Positions 1-10,932 of a stretch of 64,000 nucleotides of DNA are shown here, piece by piece. The notes beneath the pieces are model-generated. The model saw nothing but the letters and a program-made list of their open reading frames with translations. It had not been told where the DNA came from and ran no database searches. The DNA is taken from contig OX243814.1 of the NCBI GenBank assembly GCA_945859605.1, forward strand, positions 22,175,201 through 22,239,200. The letters run 5' to 3'. The stretch is from Lumbricus rubellus (lineage: Eukaryota; Annelida; Clitellata; Crassiclitellata; Lumbricidae). Made by a program: the position numbers and the translations under genes. Every line of letters begins with the position of its first letter. Position 1 is the stretch's first letter.

Positions 1-560
1 AGGTCAAACCGTAATGGTCAGATTGACCTGGCATGGGGTCGTCAGATAAAGCTGACCAATGCTATTAGTGCATATAATATCCACACTAGCTACATGTAGG
101 TTAAGTTTATGTTAATCTGCATAATGCTTTGTTTCGAATGCTAGGATGCTTGGCAGTAACGCAGGGCATGATAAAAGGAAGAACGGGAAGAATAAACAGA
201 AATGTTAGGCCTAAGGCAGCATTATTCTACTTCATCAAGTTATAAAAAAAGTTGTAAAAGTGCAAACCATGGCCATCTATAAATCAGGGCATGTGTCATG
301 TTGTTGTCATTATTTGGCTGTTTTTCCACAAAAAGCTCTGCCCAAGTAAAGAATAATTTCTTTATTACTGATCCATTGTCAGACAACTGAAGGATCCTGT
401 CATCAAAAGCTGCTCTCACCATGGTCGATTCACCATGTTCTCTTCTGTAGTTTAATAACATGTTCCAACTTCATTTTCAATGCATTATAACTAGATTTTA
501 GTGAAGCGCGCTCTTGTGCAAGACTTGTTTTTGTTAAAGCGCGATACAAAAGACTAAATG
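1..560. other. Noncoding stretch, no feature recognised
   Basis: AT-rich sequence without a recognisable protein or RNA gene on either strand. The short ORFs here have no recognisable motif. Confidence 0.5.
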
Positions 561-725
561 TATTGTATTGTATTGTATTGTATTGTATTGTATTGTATTG
601 TATTGTATTGTATTGTATTGTATTGTATTGTATTGTATTGCATTGCATTGCATTGCATTGCATTGCATTGCATTGCACTGCATTGCATTGCATTGCATTG
701 CATTGCATTGTATTGTATTGTATTG
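561..725. repeat. Pentanucleotide array TATTG/CATTG
   Basis: Thirty-three tandem pentamers in three blocks: TATTG x16 (561-640), CATTG x14 with one CACTG unit (641-710), then TATTG x3 (711-725). The apparent ORFs through it in several frames are repeat artefacts. A related pentamer tail follows an L2-like 3' end near 10683, so this may be a LINE tail, but no LINE body is visible beside it. Confidence 0.95.
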
Positions 726-1189
726 TAACTTCTCCAATCACCTTTCTGGCACAAAACAACCTTGATGACCAGTTTAATAAAAATTCCAGAAATGATTTGG
801 CATGCAACTTATTGCATCAGGTTAATGAACATTGCTTTCTGAATTACTAACTCAATTTCTTGTATTCATTTTCATAAATGATTTTCGTATCCAGAGCTGC
901 TTTTCCATCAGCAATGAAGTGAAGGTGAAACAGTAGCATGCCAAGACTGAATTCTTACGTTTGCTTGCAATATCTTGACACAAGTCAGTAAATGAGAATG
1001 CTATGGCTGGGTTCCGTTCAGCTGACCGATATCCAGCCAATAGAAGAAAAATTCCACCTGAATCTCACTTACCAATCAGCATTGATGTTGAACCAGGTTC
1101 CTGCCTATGGTCAGAAAATGAACCAGATTGCTGCCAGTGACATCATCAGTACTTAATTTCTAGTCAGCCTGCTCTGGATAGCGCGAGTA

Positions 1190-1700
1190 ATCCTATGGTG
1201 TACTGTTTGTGCATTGCAGGTGAAGCTGGCCAGGCGTTTCAGATAAAGCTGGCCACGTTTTCTCATGACAGCTTGCAGGTTTGTCCACCTTTGATAATAT
1301 GAGAACTAACCACTGAAACTTGAACTTAGGGTGTCTCTGAATGGTTTACATTACTTACACCAGATATTTAACTTGATTAAAATGTTTCTTTCAAAAAATA
1401 AATTGGTTTTATGATGTAGTGTATAATGTGTATTGTTTGTCCAATGGAGGTGAAGCTGACCAGGCGTTCCACTGCCAGCTTTATCTGAAGGGTGGCCAGG
1501 TTTGCCTGAAAATGGCTGTTTTCGTAAATACTAGGGTGATAACAGTTTGTGCAGCAGTTGGCCAAGTTTGGAATGCAGTGGCCAGGTCTAACTGTGTATT
1601 TAAAATGCTGTCATATTTGTCTGTGTAACCCCAAAGTATGTATTGCAGATTTGAGTGAAAAGTCCTCTGAAACCTTTTGTGGCCAGGTTTACCCCCAATC
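1190..1700. repeat. Degenerate direct repeats with GCTGRCCAGGCGTT core
   Basis: Related segments near 1219 and 1446 share GGTGAAGCTGRCCAGGCGTT and the preceding TGTTTGT context, with further GGCCAGG motifs out to 1690. The sequence at 1-60 carries similar words. The element type is not recognised and no coding potential is evident. Confidence 0.4.
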
Positions 1701-2481
1701 ACCCTATTTTTGTAAAGAATAGAGACCGCTTGGACTTTTCGTTAGCAGACCCCATTTGCGTCTGATCCGATAGAAAAAACTATCGTCTGGTGATTGTTTC
1801 AGATGATTTTCACTTCATGGAGGGCTAGACCTATAGCCGAAACAATAGCCTGTCCTGTTTTTAAGCAAAGATTATGAATTATCAAAATTATAAGGACGAA
1901 CGATTTCTTGTCTCTGAGTTTCGAAGCACGGAATTATCGACGGTGAAAATGGTTTTACCTTAAAATCAACTAAGATTTCGCTTTCTCTTTATAATATAGC
2001 GTAGGCCCTATAAGTTAGGCCTACACAACTTAGAGGCCTACTTCTGCGCGGAACGTACGCGGAAAGTACATATTTATCTGGTACTCGCCTTTCGAAAATT
2101 AAACAGCCCAGAAGTTACGCATTCAAATTCTGAGTTTTTACAGAAAACAGGCATTGGGACTAATCATCTTCGTTAAAAAATTGCTTCTCTTCATTTATTG
2201 GCTTGACTGCTTATTGACATTTTGTTTACTGCGTTTCATGTATTTTATATCATCGTGAATTATTGCAATATGTTTTTACTTCGATTTTTCATGCATTAAT
2301 TGTCCGTTTGCAATTGGATAATAAACACTATACTTACTTACTTGTCGACGCATTTCTAATCAGCGTTTTACCTACCAATCAGCATGAGAAATCAGCATTT
2401 TGCTAATCAGCATTTTGCCGTGTCGATTCCACTTATACAGAAGCGCGTAACACTTCAATTTACAGCAGCCCTACAAATCCG
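1701..2481. other. Noncoding AT-rich stretch with short AATCAGCATTTTGC repeats
   Basis: No gene is visible. Near 2370-2420 the words AATCAGCAT and AATCAGCATTTTGC recur two to three times, and related words occur near 1072 and 2586. Otherwise nothing is recognised. Confidence 0.5.
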
Positions 2482-3197
2482 GTCAAAACCACGGACACAT
2501 AGGGGCGTAACCGCGCACACAAAACCGCGCATATCAAAACCGTGACGATCATAACGGCACAGCAATCAATCGCTCTCTTCGTCGTAATCAGCATTTCATT
2601 GATCGACATTCTGCAACCAAGCGTTTTAATGCCGCGAGTCGCAATTAATTAATTTCTACTTACCTTGCCGAAAGTAGGACTAAATTATAAGTTTCAATTT
2701 CTGAAAAATAAGTGCTTACCTAAATGGACGTGTGGATCGATGAAAGTAGGCCTAAACAGAATCTGGGGCTGTGGAATACTTTTGACCTAAATCTAGATAA
2801 ATTATTCCACAGTAACAATGGGATTGATGAAAAACTTTATGGTTGGGATGATTAAAAATTCTTCATTCAGTAGAAGTGGATGAAAAGTTTAAAGTTAAAT
2901 TGAACCTTGATTGAGACAAATAATTGTTGAGGTTGCACTGATTAAAACTATTTTCCTTCAATATTGATGAAAAGGATTTGGGTTTAATAGGAGCTAGATC
3001 GAGACAGGTAATCTTTCTTTAGCCTAAATAGATGAAGTAGAATTGATGTAAAAAAATAATCTTTCCCCACTGGTAGCTGGCTTGATGAAAACCTAATTCA
3101 ACTGCCAATGTGCGAAAACAAGCGTGAGCGGTTATGATCGTGCGCGATTTTAATATGCGCGGTTTTGTGTGCGCGGGTTTGTGTGCGCTGTTTTGAT
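2482..3197. mobile_element. Candidate degenerate foldback/MITE-like element
   Basis: The segment 2512-2557 is an imperfect inverted copy of 3129-3175. Weaker similarity extends outward to about 2482 and 3197. The arms contain internally repeated CGCGCACACAAAACCGCGCA-type words, so they look like foldback arms made of subrepeats. The interior is AT-rich and noncoding, with loosely repeated ATTGATGAAAA words. I could not define target duplications, so the outer ends are approximate. Confidence 0.45.
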
Positions 3198-3520
3198 AGT
3201 AAACGCTACGAACCCATTTACATAGTCTGCGCCATATTAGTACGACTGTATGCTTTCTACAATCTACATATTTAACTATACTGCCATATCAAATATGACT
3301 AGTATCGCCCTCCTAATTTATCCGTAAGACTGGCACTGGCACTGGCAGTGGCGGCGTTATGGGACTGAAATCAATGAATGGTTGTAAGGTTGTTGTCTTT
3401 GCAGGGCGCTGTGGGTATGTTCGCTGCCTTGCAGCCGGAGGGCTGCTGATTCAAATCCACATGAAGCCGCCTGATAGGGACATTGGGTCCTTCACTCGCA
3501 ACTGTCTCCGCTGTATTATT

Positions 3521-3657
3521 TTTTCCCCGACGTATTTAGAATTCCTCAGGGACTTAAATATTAATTATGAACAGAATAGAAACATCTGGAACGGCACCTA
3601 ATCGTCGTTGAGAACCTACGCTGCAAAGGCACCGCGGAATGCAACCGCATTGGATCA
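3521..3657 (-). pseudogene. REL retroelement 3' end (R0), 5'-truncated
   Basis: On the minus strand this encodes the family terminus NAVAFRGAFAA with a stop at 3618-3616. A short 3' UTR follows, and then the family stem-loop at 3525-3551, which here has one mismatch near the loop. Upstream coding sequence is missing beyond about 3657, so this is a severely 5'-truncated copy. It directly abuts an older LINE fragment. Confidence 0.75.
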
Positions 3658-4045
3658 TGATACTGATGCGCTGATGAGGTCGTTTGCATCATCATTCATT
3701 GTGCTGAGTGCCTGTCCCAATGCAGATATAAATAAACTTGTAACGCGCGCAATGTCCCACCGAAATGTGAATCTGAGGAGCCGCCAGAGGAAGATGCAGT
3801 CAGAGATCTTCGCACTGGGAGCGCCTCTGATTAGTTTGTACTGTGAGAGGCGCTTTATAAATCCAAAAATAGAATAGAATAGAATAGAATAGATCCATGT
3901 GCTTGAAAGCCTACAAGAAATAGTGAGTTTTGAGCCGCTTTCTAAAGGAGAGAAGTGAGTTTGAGCTACGAAGAGAGAGCAGAAGCCGATACCGAGTTGG
4001 TGCTGAAGGATTTGTAAGTCAGACATGTCAATTTTAATTTGATAC
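3658..4045 (-). pseudogene. L2/CR1-like LINE 3' region
   Basis: The sequence matches, base by base over long stretches, the LINE tail at about 9811-10143: the same CCGCCAGAGGAAGATGCA and GAGTTTTGAGCCGCTTT words and the same region coding the tail of the LINE ORF. It is interrupted at about 3805-3893 by a small LINE-tail insertion. No intact ORF remains. Confidence 0.7.
3805..3893 (+). mobile_element. Tiny 5'-truncated L2-like LINE tail insertion
   Basis: About 80 bp containing the GCGCCTCT...AGAGGCGC stem-loop and ending in ATAGA-type repeats. It is nearly identical to the tail of the LINE at 12590-13290. It sits inside the older LINE fragment: the same stretch at 9890 lacks it. A 4-5 bp AGATC flanks both sides and is a plausible target duplication. 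Confidence 0.65.
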
Positions 4046-4279
4046 CAGTGAATTCAGACCAAAATAACCGAACAAATTAATCCTGTAATCACGAGCGCTC
4101 CTGAGTAGTAATCTTTAAGGGGCGTTATAGCAAGTGCACATAAAAAAATATTTGTGTGAATATCGCTGATTATAAAAGGTACAAATGGTTTTTCATGCCA
4201 GGTTAACTCCGCCTTTGATAGTACTCGGTAAGTTCCTGCCCGCTCGATTATATAGGGCAGACACAATACTTCAATCGGG

Positions 4280-4350
4280 TGAATGACCCCCCCCCCTAAG
4301 CAAAGCCCCTCCGGACAAAACCCCCCCGGACAAACCTCCAAGGTAGGACA
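4280..4350. repeat. Remnant of foldback subrepeats
   Basis: Contains CCTCCGGACAAAACCCCCCC and CCGGACAAACC words, related to the CCGGACAAAATCCCCC variant inside FB2. Only one side is present and no inverted partner was found, so it is probably a decayed or single-ended relative of FB1 to FB3. Confidence 0.45.
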
Positions 4351-5248
4351 AAGAGTATAACATAAATTGCGTTCAAATTCCGAAAGTCTGTCTAAAACTC
4401 AGTAAGTAAGTAAGTATATTCTTTAATGTACCAGCTGCAAAGACGCACTCTGGTTTACAAGCACAAAAAACATGACACCAAAAACAAATACAAGACAAAT
4501 CTGGCAGCCATCAACGGCGCTCACTCATATAGCTCAAGCCTATTGATAGTAGCGTCACAAAGACAGAGTCATCCGAAGGTAAAAACTCCGCTCGAGAAGC
4601 ACAAGTCACCATCGTCAAACTCCTACGCGTTGGCTACACGGAGAGTTCAGCCGACAGTTTCTCGTACCGATTCCCGATGATGGTAGTTTAACAGTATTTT
4701 CAGTGTCTACAGAGCCGAGAAGCATAAGTGCGAAGAGCAGCGGCGGTAGAACAGCGCTGGAAACGAGGCACTACTACGGCAGGGTCTTCGGTGCTGGTAA
4801 AAAATCCTTCTTTTCCCATTCATGTGTGCAAACGTTCGGCTATATCGATAACGACGAACCAATGATGACGAACCTGAAACCCCTTGATGATCAGCATAAT
4901 GGAATAGCCCATCTGTGAAGACGCAGGCCAGGGTTGAACGTAAAATTTAAAATCAAGTTACCGTCCAAACGCTTGCGACAAAGATGAAGAAAAGTCGGAA
5001 ACTAGACACTCGACATCAGTAAACAACAGAAAATCCGAAAAGAAGCGAGCGATTTTCGCCACGGACGTAAAAATCTGTCGAATCTATTGTTAAAAATGTT
5101 GTCGGTACACAAGTTGAATCGATTAAAGGAATTATCGCTAAATGGAATTGATATTCTTGCTTCAAAGGAACTTCATCAATATCATTGGGCACAATGCCCG
5201 TAAGTGTCTGACGCCACTCTCTGTCTCAGGGTGTCTCGCGTCATGCTG
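4351..5248. other. Noncoding stretch, no gene recognised
   Basis: Short open frames on the plus strand (for example 4426-4680 and 4703-4918) lack recognisable motifs. A short AAGT run lies near 4400. Nothing else is supported. Confidence 0.4.
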
Positions 5249-5257
5249 CCCAGCCTC

Positions 5258-5824
5258 GGTTGTAGGACATTATCCCCCCTGGACATTATCCCCCCGGACA
5301 CTATCCCCCCCGGACATTATCCCCCCGAAGTAGGACATTATCCCCCCCCAGTCTATTACCTAAAAATGATTGACGCTAATAAGTCTACGAAGTTCAAATC
5401 ACGTTAACAAACCTTTGTGGGCCTACTGACTGTATACGATTCCAATTCGTTCATTCATCTAATGACGACACTAACCCTAACACTAACCCTAACCGACCCT
5501 CACGACGCTTACACTGACCCTAACCGACCCTCACGACACTTACACTGACCCTAACCGACCCTCACGACACTTACACTGACCCTAACCGACCCTCACACTG
5601 ACCCTAACCGACCCTCATACTGACCCTAACCGACCCTCACGACGCTTACCCTGACCCTAACCGACCCTCACGACGCTTACCCTGATTTGTACATGAAGGG
5701 GGGATAATGTCCGGGGTGATAATGTCCTACGAAAAACCGGGGGGATAATGTCCGGGGGGGATAATGTCCGGGGGGGATAGTGTCCGGGGGGGATAGTGTC
5801 CAGGGGGGATAATGTCCGTTTACC
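5258..5824. mobile_element. Foldback element FB1
   Basis: The two ends are inverted arrays of a 15-16 bp unit, GGACATTATCCCCCC and the variant GGACACTATCCCCCC: left about 5263-5350, right about 5698-5816. The element is flanked by a 9-bp direct repeat, CCCAGCCTC, at 5249-5257 and 5825-5833. Outer ends read GGTTGTAGGACATT on the left and GGTAAACGGACATT on the inverted right. The core holds a sequence shared in inverted orientation with FB3, plus a minisatellite. No transposase is encoded, so it is non-autonomous. The proline-rich ORFs across the arms are artefacts of the repeat. Confidence 0.85.
5468..5692. repeat. 31-bp minisatellite with CCCTAAC motif
   Basis: Tandem copies of a unit resembling ACTGACCCTAACCGACCCTC with a CACGACRCTTAC extension. 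Full 31-bp and shortened units are mixed. It begins with CTAACCCTAAC words that resemble telomeric sequence. It lies wholly inside the FB1 core. Confidence 0.9.
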
Positions 5825-5833
5825 CCCAGCCTC

Positions 5834-6344
5834 AACCGGTCCGGTCAATAGGTCTGCCCCATACCATAGATATCTTGGAGCAGCTAGACCACCTTGTCTG
5901 ATTGAAGAGAATTTTGGGAGAGAGGCATGAAGGACAACCTGGGTCAATGCCCGTATGTGTCCCATGTTCCGACTCTCTCCACCAGTCTGTCCTGACTGAC
6001 CTGTGCATGTCTGATCCTCATCATGACACCTTGAAGCCTCTAGTTCATTCTGTCCCTTGTGTCGTGGTTTTTGCGGATTTCAATCGTCTTGGTCTTTTCC
6101 TGCCAGCGTATAGCCACCCATCTGGCAAACCTTCCTCCTTTGTCCGGGCTTAGGACCGACACATGGACGTTGTTGGTTCCCTGTGGCGGAGGATGGATGC
6201 AGTTTAACTTCGTGCCCAGGACACAATGGAACTTTAATTGATATAATATTTGTTTAGAATGGAAGCTGGATTGATAAAAATGTTTAAATTGGAACTGGAT
6301 TTAGAAATAGAAGTTGAATTTCTAGACATGCATGGGTTAATCCC
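5834..6344. other. Noncoding stretch
   Basis: No gene recognised. Sequence near 6240-6330 has repeated GGAACTGGATT/GAAGCTGGATT words resembling those in the interior of the candidate foldback at 2.5-3.2 kb. Confidence 0.35.
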
Positions 6345-6825
6345 CTCTCTGCAATCAGATTTCCGTATAAATCATTCTACTGAAACTCTGTTGGTTCGCC
6401 TATTGTAAGGCAGCATAAACCGTGGTCAGCTCACTCTTTTAGCTTTGTCTGATGTAAGTGCCGCTTTTTATGCAGTTGATCAATCTATCCTGCTCCAACA
6501 TCTTTCTATTTCCTTTGGCCTAGCTGGTGCTCTGTTAGAATGGCTTCGTTCGTTTCTGTCTGGGCGCACTAACCGTGGGGTATTGGATGCCTCCAGGTCA
6601 TATTGGGTCCCAGCCCCTTTTGGTGTGCCACAGGGTTCAGTATTGGACCCTTTACTTTGCGTTCTATATACAGCTTGTATTGGCTCCTTATTGTCTGCAT
6701 GTGACTTCCTACACCAACTCTATACTGACGACGTGCTGGCTCACTGCCTTGCCACGGATGCAGTGTTGTGGCGTTCCGGGACCCATATCCCTCGCTGCCG
6801 TGGCCGACTCACGAAGGGTATGTAA
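6345..6825 (+). pseudogene. LINE reverse transcriptase fragment (CR1/L2-like)
   Basis: Reading plus, the ORF shows a decayed RT motif A (SDVSAAFYAVDQSIL, where the family has DxSAAFDTVDH), motif B GVPQGSVLDPLL and motif C LYTDDV in place of YADD. The upstream part (about 6345-6440) is broken by a stop. Palm motifs A to C are present, but neither the endonuclease nor the C-terminal part is adjacent. It is a dead internal fragment of an APE-type LINE, probably the same broad group as the fragments at 9.8-11.1 and 12.6-13.3 kb. Confidence 0.8.
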
Positions 6826-8131
6826 CTGCTCAGGACTCTTGGAGCCACCAGAGTCACTATCTCGCCGACGTTCGGTAAGACGGGCCGCCGAAGCGCCGTC
6901 GTTACATTCAGTAACCAGGGAAGACGGGTCTGAAATGGTCGCTCGTGAAAGAGTATATAGCTCCGTAGCGTCGGAGTCCGACTCTGCCCCGTCCTCGGTC
7001 ACCGGGGGGTGTAACGATATCCTTGGTCCCACCCATATTTTCTTATCCTGCTACATATATTGTTGATTTGTAATTATACATGTTAAGTTAGGGAGAGGCC
7101 TTTGTTAATGATTAGCTAATAATTCGAGCGAGAATTATTACATTGTTCTGTTAAGTAATTAATTAACCAGTGCTATAACCAGTGCTTAGGGGCAAAATAT
7201 ATTAAATTAGTGGAAGGCATTGCGGAATATTACAACGATCGGCGATGGCGTTGGTTACATATGGAGAGCTGTGGATCAGGGTCGTCTGCTGCGCATGCGC
7301 ACTAAGGAGTGTTGGATGAGAGGGGAGGAGAAATGGCAGTCTAAGGAAGATTGTTGTCGATTGGCGATGAGTGTTCGCTGGATGTTGTTGGACGGTTTCT
7401 GTGACATTTATTCGAGTGGATATTAAAGCAACGGTACTGGTAGATTAGCGTCCAAAAGTAAGGACAAAGATCTGAAAATTCGTAAAGTGTGAGAGATCAT
7501 AATAACGTATTACTAGCAAGTAATTGACGTTGAAATTCAACCTTCATTGGATTTCGTAGAACTCCGGCATTACATCTCGCGACGTTGAGAAGTGACAATA
7601 AAACTACAAAAGTTATATCGAACGGTAATTGGACGGTAGATACGAAAAGGAACAATTAATCTTCAATTCGCAGACAGCTACATCTATAAGCAGAAATGCA
7701 CGGCGAAGAGCATCGACGGTGAAACTGAAAAGAATCATCTACAACCATTTGTAACGGCGCCTGGAGAGACGACGAGAGACATTGGCCGTTTCGAATTACA
7801 ACCTCAGCCAAGAACTTTCAACGCGGGAGGGTAATTATAAGAGTAATATCCCTCAAAATTATTTTATTCAGCACTGGTTTAAGTATATAAGTTGGCCTGT
7901 ATTTAAATTGACATTTCAACAAACCCTAGACATTGAATACATTAACTATATATGTTGATATATTAATATTCATGATTCAAATATTATTTTTATATAAAAC
8001 AATGTCTTGTTGATTGGCTGACATTTAGGGCATTAACCTACATCGCGACAAATAGCCAGATAGTATGCAAATTGGTAACCTGATTTCAGATTCGAAATCT
8101 GGGAATAGTTTCCACTAACTAGCGAGCCATA
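6826..8131. other. Unassigned sequence, no gene
   Basis: A GC-richer part (6830-7020) is followed by an AT-rich part. No recognisable protein motifs occur on either strand. It starts TGTAAC and GTTACA lies near 8149-8154, but no target duplication was found, so an LTR call is not supported. Confidence 0.35.
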
Positions 8132-8911
8132 GTGTTTTATCTACTCCCGTTACAGGGGGGTAACGCCCTGAGTCCGAAAGTGGCCGATGCTCAGGACAGA
8201 GTTCACCAACCTTCGGGCAGAGGACCCTCGCTTGGAGCTTCCTTTAACGGCCACGGGCCTCATCTTATTGCCCGATCGATCTACACTCCGCCTTATCATG
8301 TTACAAACATCAGCTCTCGAGCTATTGCCACCGATGGGTAACACCGAACGTTCTCGAAATCCTGCTGACCAGAGTGACTTCAACCACGGCCACTCTAAAA
8401 TACTCAGCTCTAGACCGGGCGAAGACAACATGACTACCTTCTCGCTACCAAAAAAGACTGACAATTTATTAAGGCCGCAACACCGACACGCCGAAAAGAA
8501 GGCGGCGACCTCACCAGCTGGTTCCATACTCAATTCACAACAACCAAGTACGAACAGGCAGCGATGCGCTGAACGACCGGTAGTAAATGCGATCAACGAC
8601 GGTTGGAGATCCAATCAACCGCCGCCAAGTTATCACCAGGGGAAAGACGCGAAAGCGGCCTTCAGGGAATAAGCGACGCACGCCTTCACCAACGGTGAAC
8701 CACAAGCCGAAGCGAGCACGGCGTGCTATTACCCTGTAAGACGCTCCCCCAGCAGAGAGAGAAACAGTATCCGAGCTCACTCCAACGGATCCCACCGCAA
8801 GCCAGCACCGTTGCCGAGCCGACGGGGACAGGACGGGGACTAAACTATAAAGATAGGGTCAGCTCACCAGGGAGCTATGTGGCGTACCACGATTTGGGAA
8901 AACTGGGCTAG
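8132..8911 (+). other. Unrecognised ORF region
   Basis: An open frame at 8187-8672 gives about 161 residues, hydrophilic and rich in R, S and P. I recognise no domain, transmembrane segment or signal peptide. Overlapping frames on both strands are equally open, which argues for chance openness in GC-richer DNA. A gag-like or other transposon-derived reading is possible but unsupported. Confidence 0.2.
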
Positions 8912-9745
8912 TGTAGCCGGTAGCATTTTGAGATAATGGCCGATTTATGTGAACTGGGTGTTCACATTTGTTCACATTGGTCGATTTTTACTTTTTTGCA
9001 TGTTCATATAGTACACTGTATTATCTAATTATTCGCCAAGTATCAAAGCTAAAATCCGTCTGCAAATATTTTAAACTAATTTTATTTGTGAAAGTTGTAT
9101 GTTTTAAAAGTGTCAAAATCGGACTTTATAGTGCGTATTCAAATCATTGCCGTCGGTCATTATAACCTTTCACCCCTATTGAACTTGGTATCTTCTGAAA
9201 GCTGAGACTCTTGGATAACAAATGGTGGTCAGATAAATTATGCTAATTATTTTCCGGCCATGATAATAAGCAGAACATAGAGGCAGCCTTAGTAAACAAA
9301 CGAAAGTTAAATTAGGCTAGATCACCTTTTCCTCGAGTTTCCCCGATAACTGCATTATTGCAGTTTCGGACACTAAAATATTCACAACTCGGTCAAATAA
9401 TCAAGATATTTTATCCAAATAGGGCTTGGTTAAAAGTGAAACTTCTACTGTTTTATATGGTATAAAAATGTCATTTTCGACTTTACGACACTAGCCTCGT
9501 TTTGACCGATTGCATCACATTACTGTTGTCATTTGCAATTGATGTAAAAGGTACCACGAGCAAATTTTCACATACTTGGATTGCATTACAAAGCGCTCAA
9601 GGACCATGCTGTGACACCATCGAGTTTCTGTAGACGTCTCAAATGCAATTTGTTCGCAGATAACAAACAAAAGAGCAATTGTATTGGAATCCTCTACTTA
9701 TATTTCAAGCAAGCAAATAATACCTGCTACGTTCCCAGTATTAGC

Positions 9746-9748
<3 letters not shown>
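8912..9748. other. AT-rich noncoding stretch
   Basis: No coding or RNA feature recognised. Confidence 0.4.
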
Positions 9749-9809
<61 letters not shown>

Positions 9810-9810
9810 T
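9749..9810. repeat. (ATT)n microsatellite
   Basis: Uninterrupted TTA/ATT run with one T-rich interruption near its right end. It lies immediately beyond the 3' end of the minus-strand LINE that follows, so it reads as that LINE's (AAT)n tail. Confidence 0.95.
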
Positions 9811-10143
9811 TTATTAAATAAATTTATGACGCGCGCAAGGTCGCACCGAAATGTGAATCTGAGGCGCGGATAGTCAGCCGCCAGAGGAAGATGCAATCAG
9901 ATCCATGTGCTTGAAAGCCAAGAAGAAGTAGTGAGTTTTGAGCCGCTTTTTGAAGGAAGGAAGTGAAATTGGGCTACGGAGAGAGAGCGGAAGCCGATTC
10001 CATTCCCTAGGTGCTGAGGCATGGAATGCACGCAAGCCCATGACTGTTTTGCATCGAGGTTCAGATAAAAGATTTGTGCCTGATGAACGCAAGCAACGAG
10101 GAGGAATGTAAGGAGTTAGTAATGACTGGAGGTAGGGAGGTGT
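9811..10143 (-). pseudogene. L2/CR1-like LINE, C-terminal end (3' part)
   Basis: On the minus strand the ORF ends with GLRAFHASAPREWNRLPLSLR and SLPSFKKRLKTHYF, the typical terminus of L2/CR1-type LINE polyproteins (RAFSVSAPxxWNSLP, SFKxxLKTHLF). The 3' UTR precedes the ATT tail. The upstream half of the same reading frame continues at 10933-11090, beyond the foldback element FB2. Confidence 0.85.
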
Positions 10144-10152
10144 GTTTGGTGC

Positions 10153-10923
10153 GGGTGTAGGACATTATCCCCCCTGGACATTATCCCCCCGGACACTATC
10201 CCCCCCGGATATTATCCCCCCGGACACTATCCCCCCCCGATTTTTTGTAGGACATTATCCCCCCGGACAAAATCCCCCTTCATGTACAAATCCTAGAATA
10301 GTGCCGTAACCGATAAAACTTCGAAAGTTCTTAATGCCATTTAACTAGTAACTACATCTGACCTTTCCATTCAAAATTAAATTCAATACTGTAGAGTGTA
10401 GAGAAATGAACGAATGGGAGTCGTCTACATTGGGTAGCCCTACGAGGGTTTGTTAACGTCATTGACGCAGGTCCAATTAGTGTCAGTAGGCATAGAATTA
10501 GATTTGAAATAAAGAATGAGAATCGTATGTTTAATGTCTAAAAGAAAGACCTTTGTTAGCGTCAGTTAGGCTACGTCTAAGCTTCGTAGTCTTAGCGTCG
10601 TGTCACAGTAGATGAATGAACGATATACGATTATACATATCAAACCTGCAAACTTGCCGTCTTTTTACAAAGATAAACTAATTGTATTGTATTGTATTTA
10701 AACATTTATAAAGCGCCTCTAGTAGGGTGAACCGTTCAGAGGCGCTCCAGTAACTTAATGTGTGATGCGTAGATATTAACTTGACATAGGTCTACTAGGT
10801 AATGATATACTACACGGAGGGGGATAATGTCCTACCCCGGGGGGATAGTGTCCGGGGGGGATAATGTCCGGGGGGATAATGTCCGGGGTGGATAATGTCC
10901 AGGGGGGATAATGTCCGTTCTCC
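10153..10923. mobile_element. Foldback element FB2
   Basis: Inverted arrays of GGACATTATCCCCCC-type units lie at about 10158-10280 and 10820-10918. A perfect 9-bp direct repeat, GTTTGGTGC, flanks it at 10144-10152 and 10924-10932. Outer ends are GGGTGTAGGACATT on the left and GGAGAACGGACATT on the inverted right, the same two end types as FB1 and FB3. The core carries a short L2-like 3' tail and no transposase. It interrupts a LINE reading frame that becomes continuous when the element and one repeat are removed. Confidence 0.88.
10681..10790 (-). mobile_element. Short L2-like LINE 3' tail inside FB2
   Basis: On the minus strand, AGCGCCTCTGAA...AGAGGCGCT forms a stem-loop followed by TTATAAATG and then ATACA pentamers (10683-10698). 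This is the L2-type 3' end plus pentanucleotide tail. It is 5'-truncated to about 100 bp. Confidence 0.6.
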
Positions 10924-10932
10924 GTTTGGTGC

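Noticed and set aside
3340..3520. SINE-like promoter boxes (GATTCAAATCC) on the plus strand
   Set aside because: Box B-like word only; no convincing box A at the right spacing and no tail or duplication found.
5468..5692. Interstitial or true telomere
   Set aside because: Only a few CCCTAAC words within a 31-bp minisatellite, and it lies inside a mobile element core.
5142..5965. Proline-rich ORFs with GHYPP and RTLSPP repeats
   Set aside because: They are translations of the foldback subrepeat GGACATTATCCCCCC, and similar ORFs arise on both strands at FB1 and FB2.
6821..8154. Possible LTR: starts TGTAAC and ends GTTACA
   Set aside because: Flanking 5-mers differ (GGGTA and GGGGG), no second copy is in the window, and no retroviral genes adjoin it.
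8187..8672. 161-codon plus-strand ORF as a gene
   Set aside because: No recognisable domain; other frames on both strands are equally open; no sign of splicing or regulatory context.
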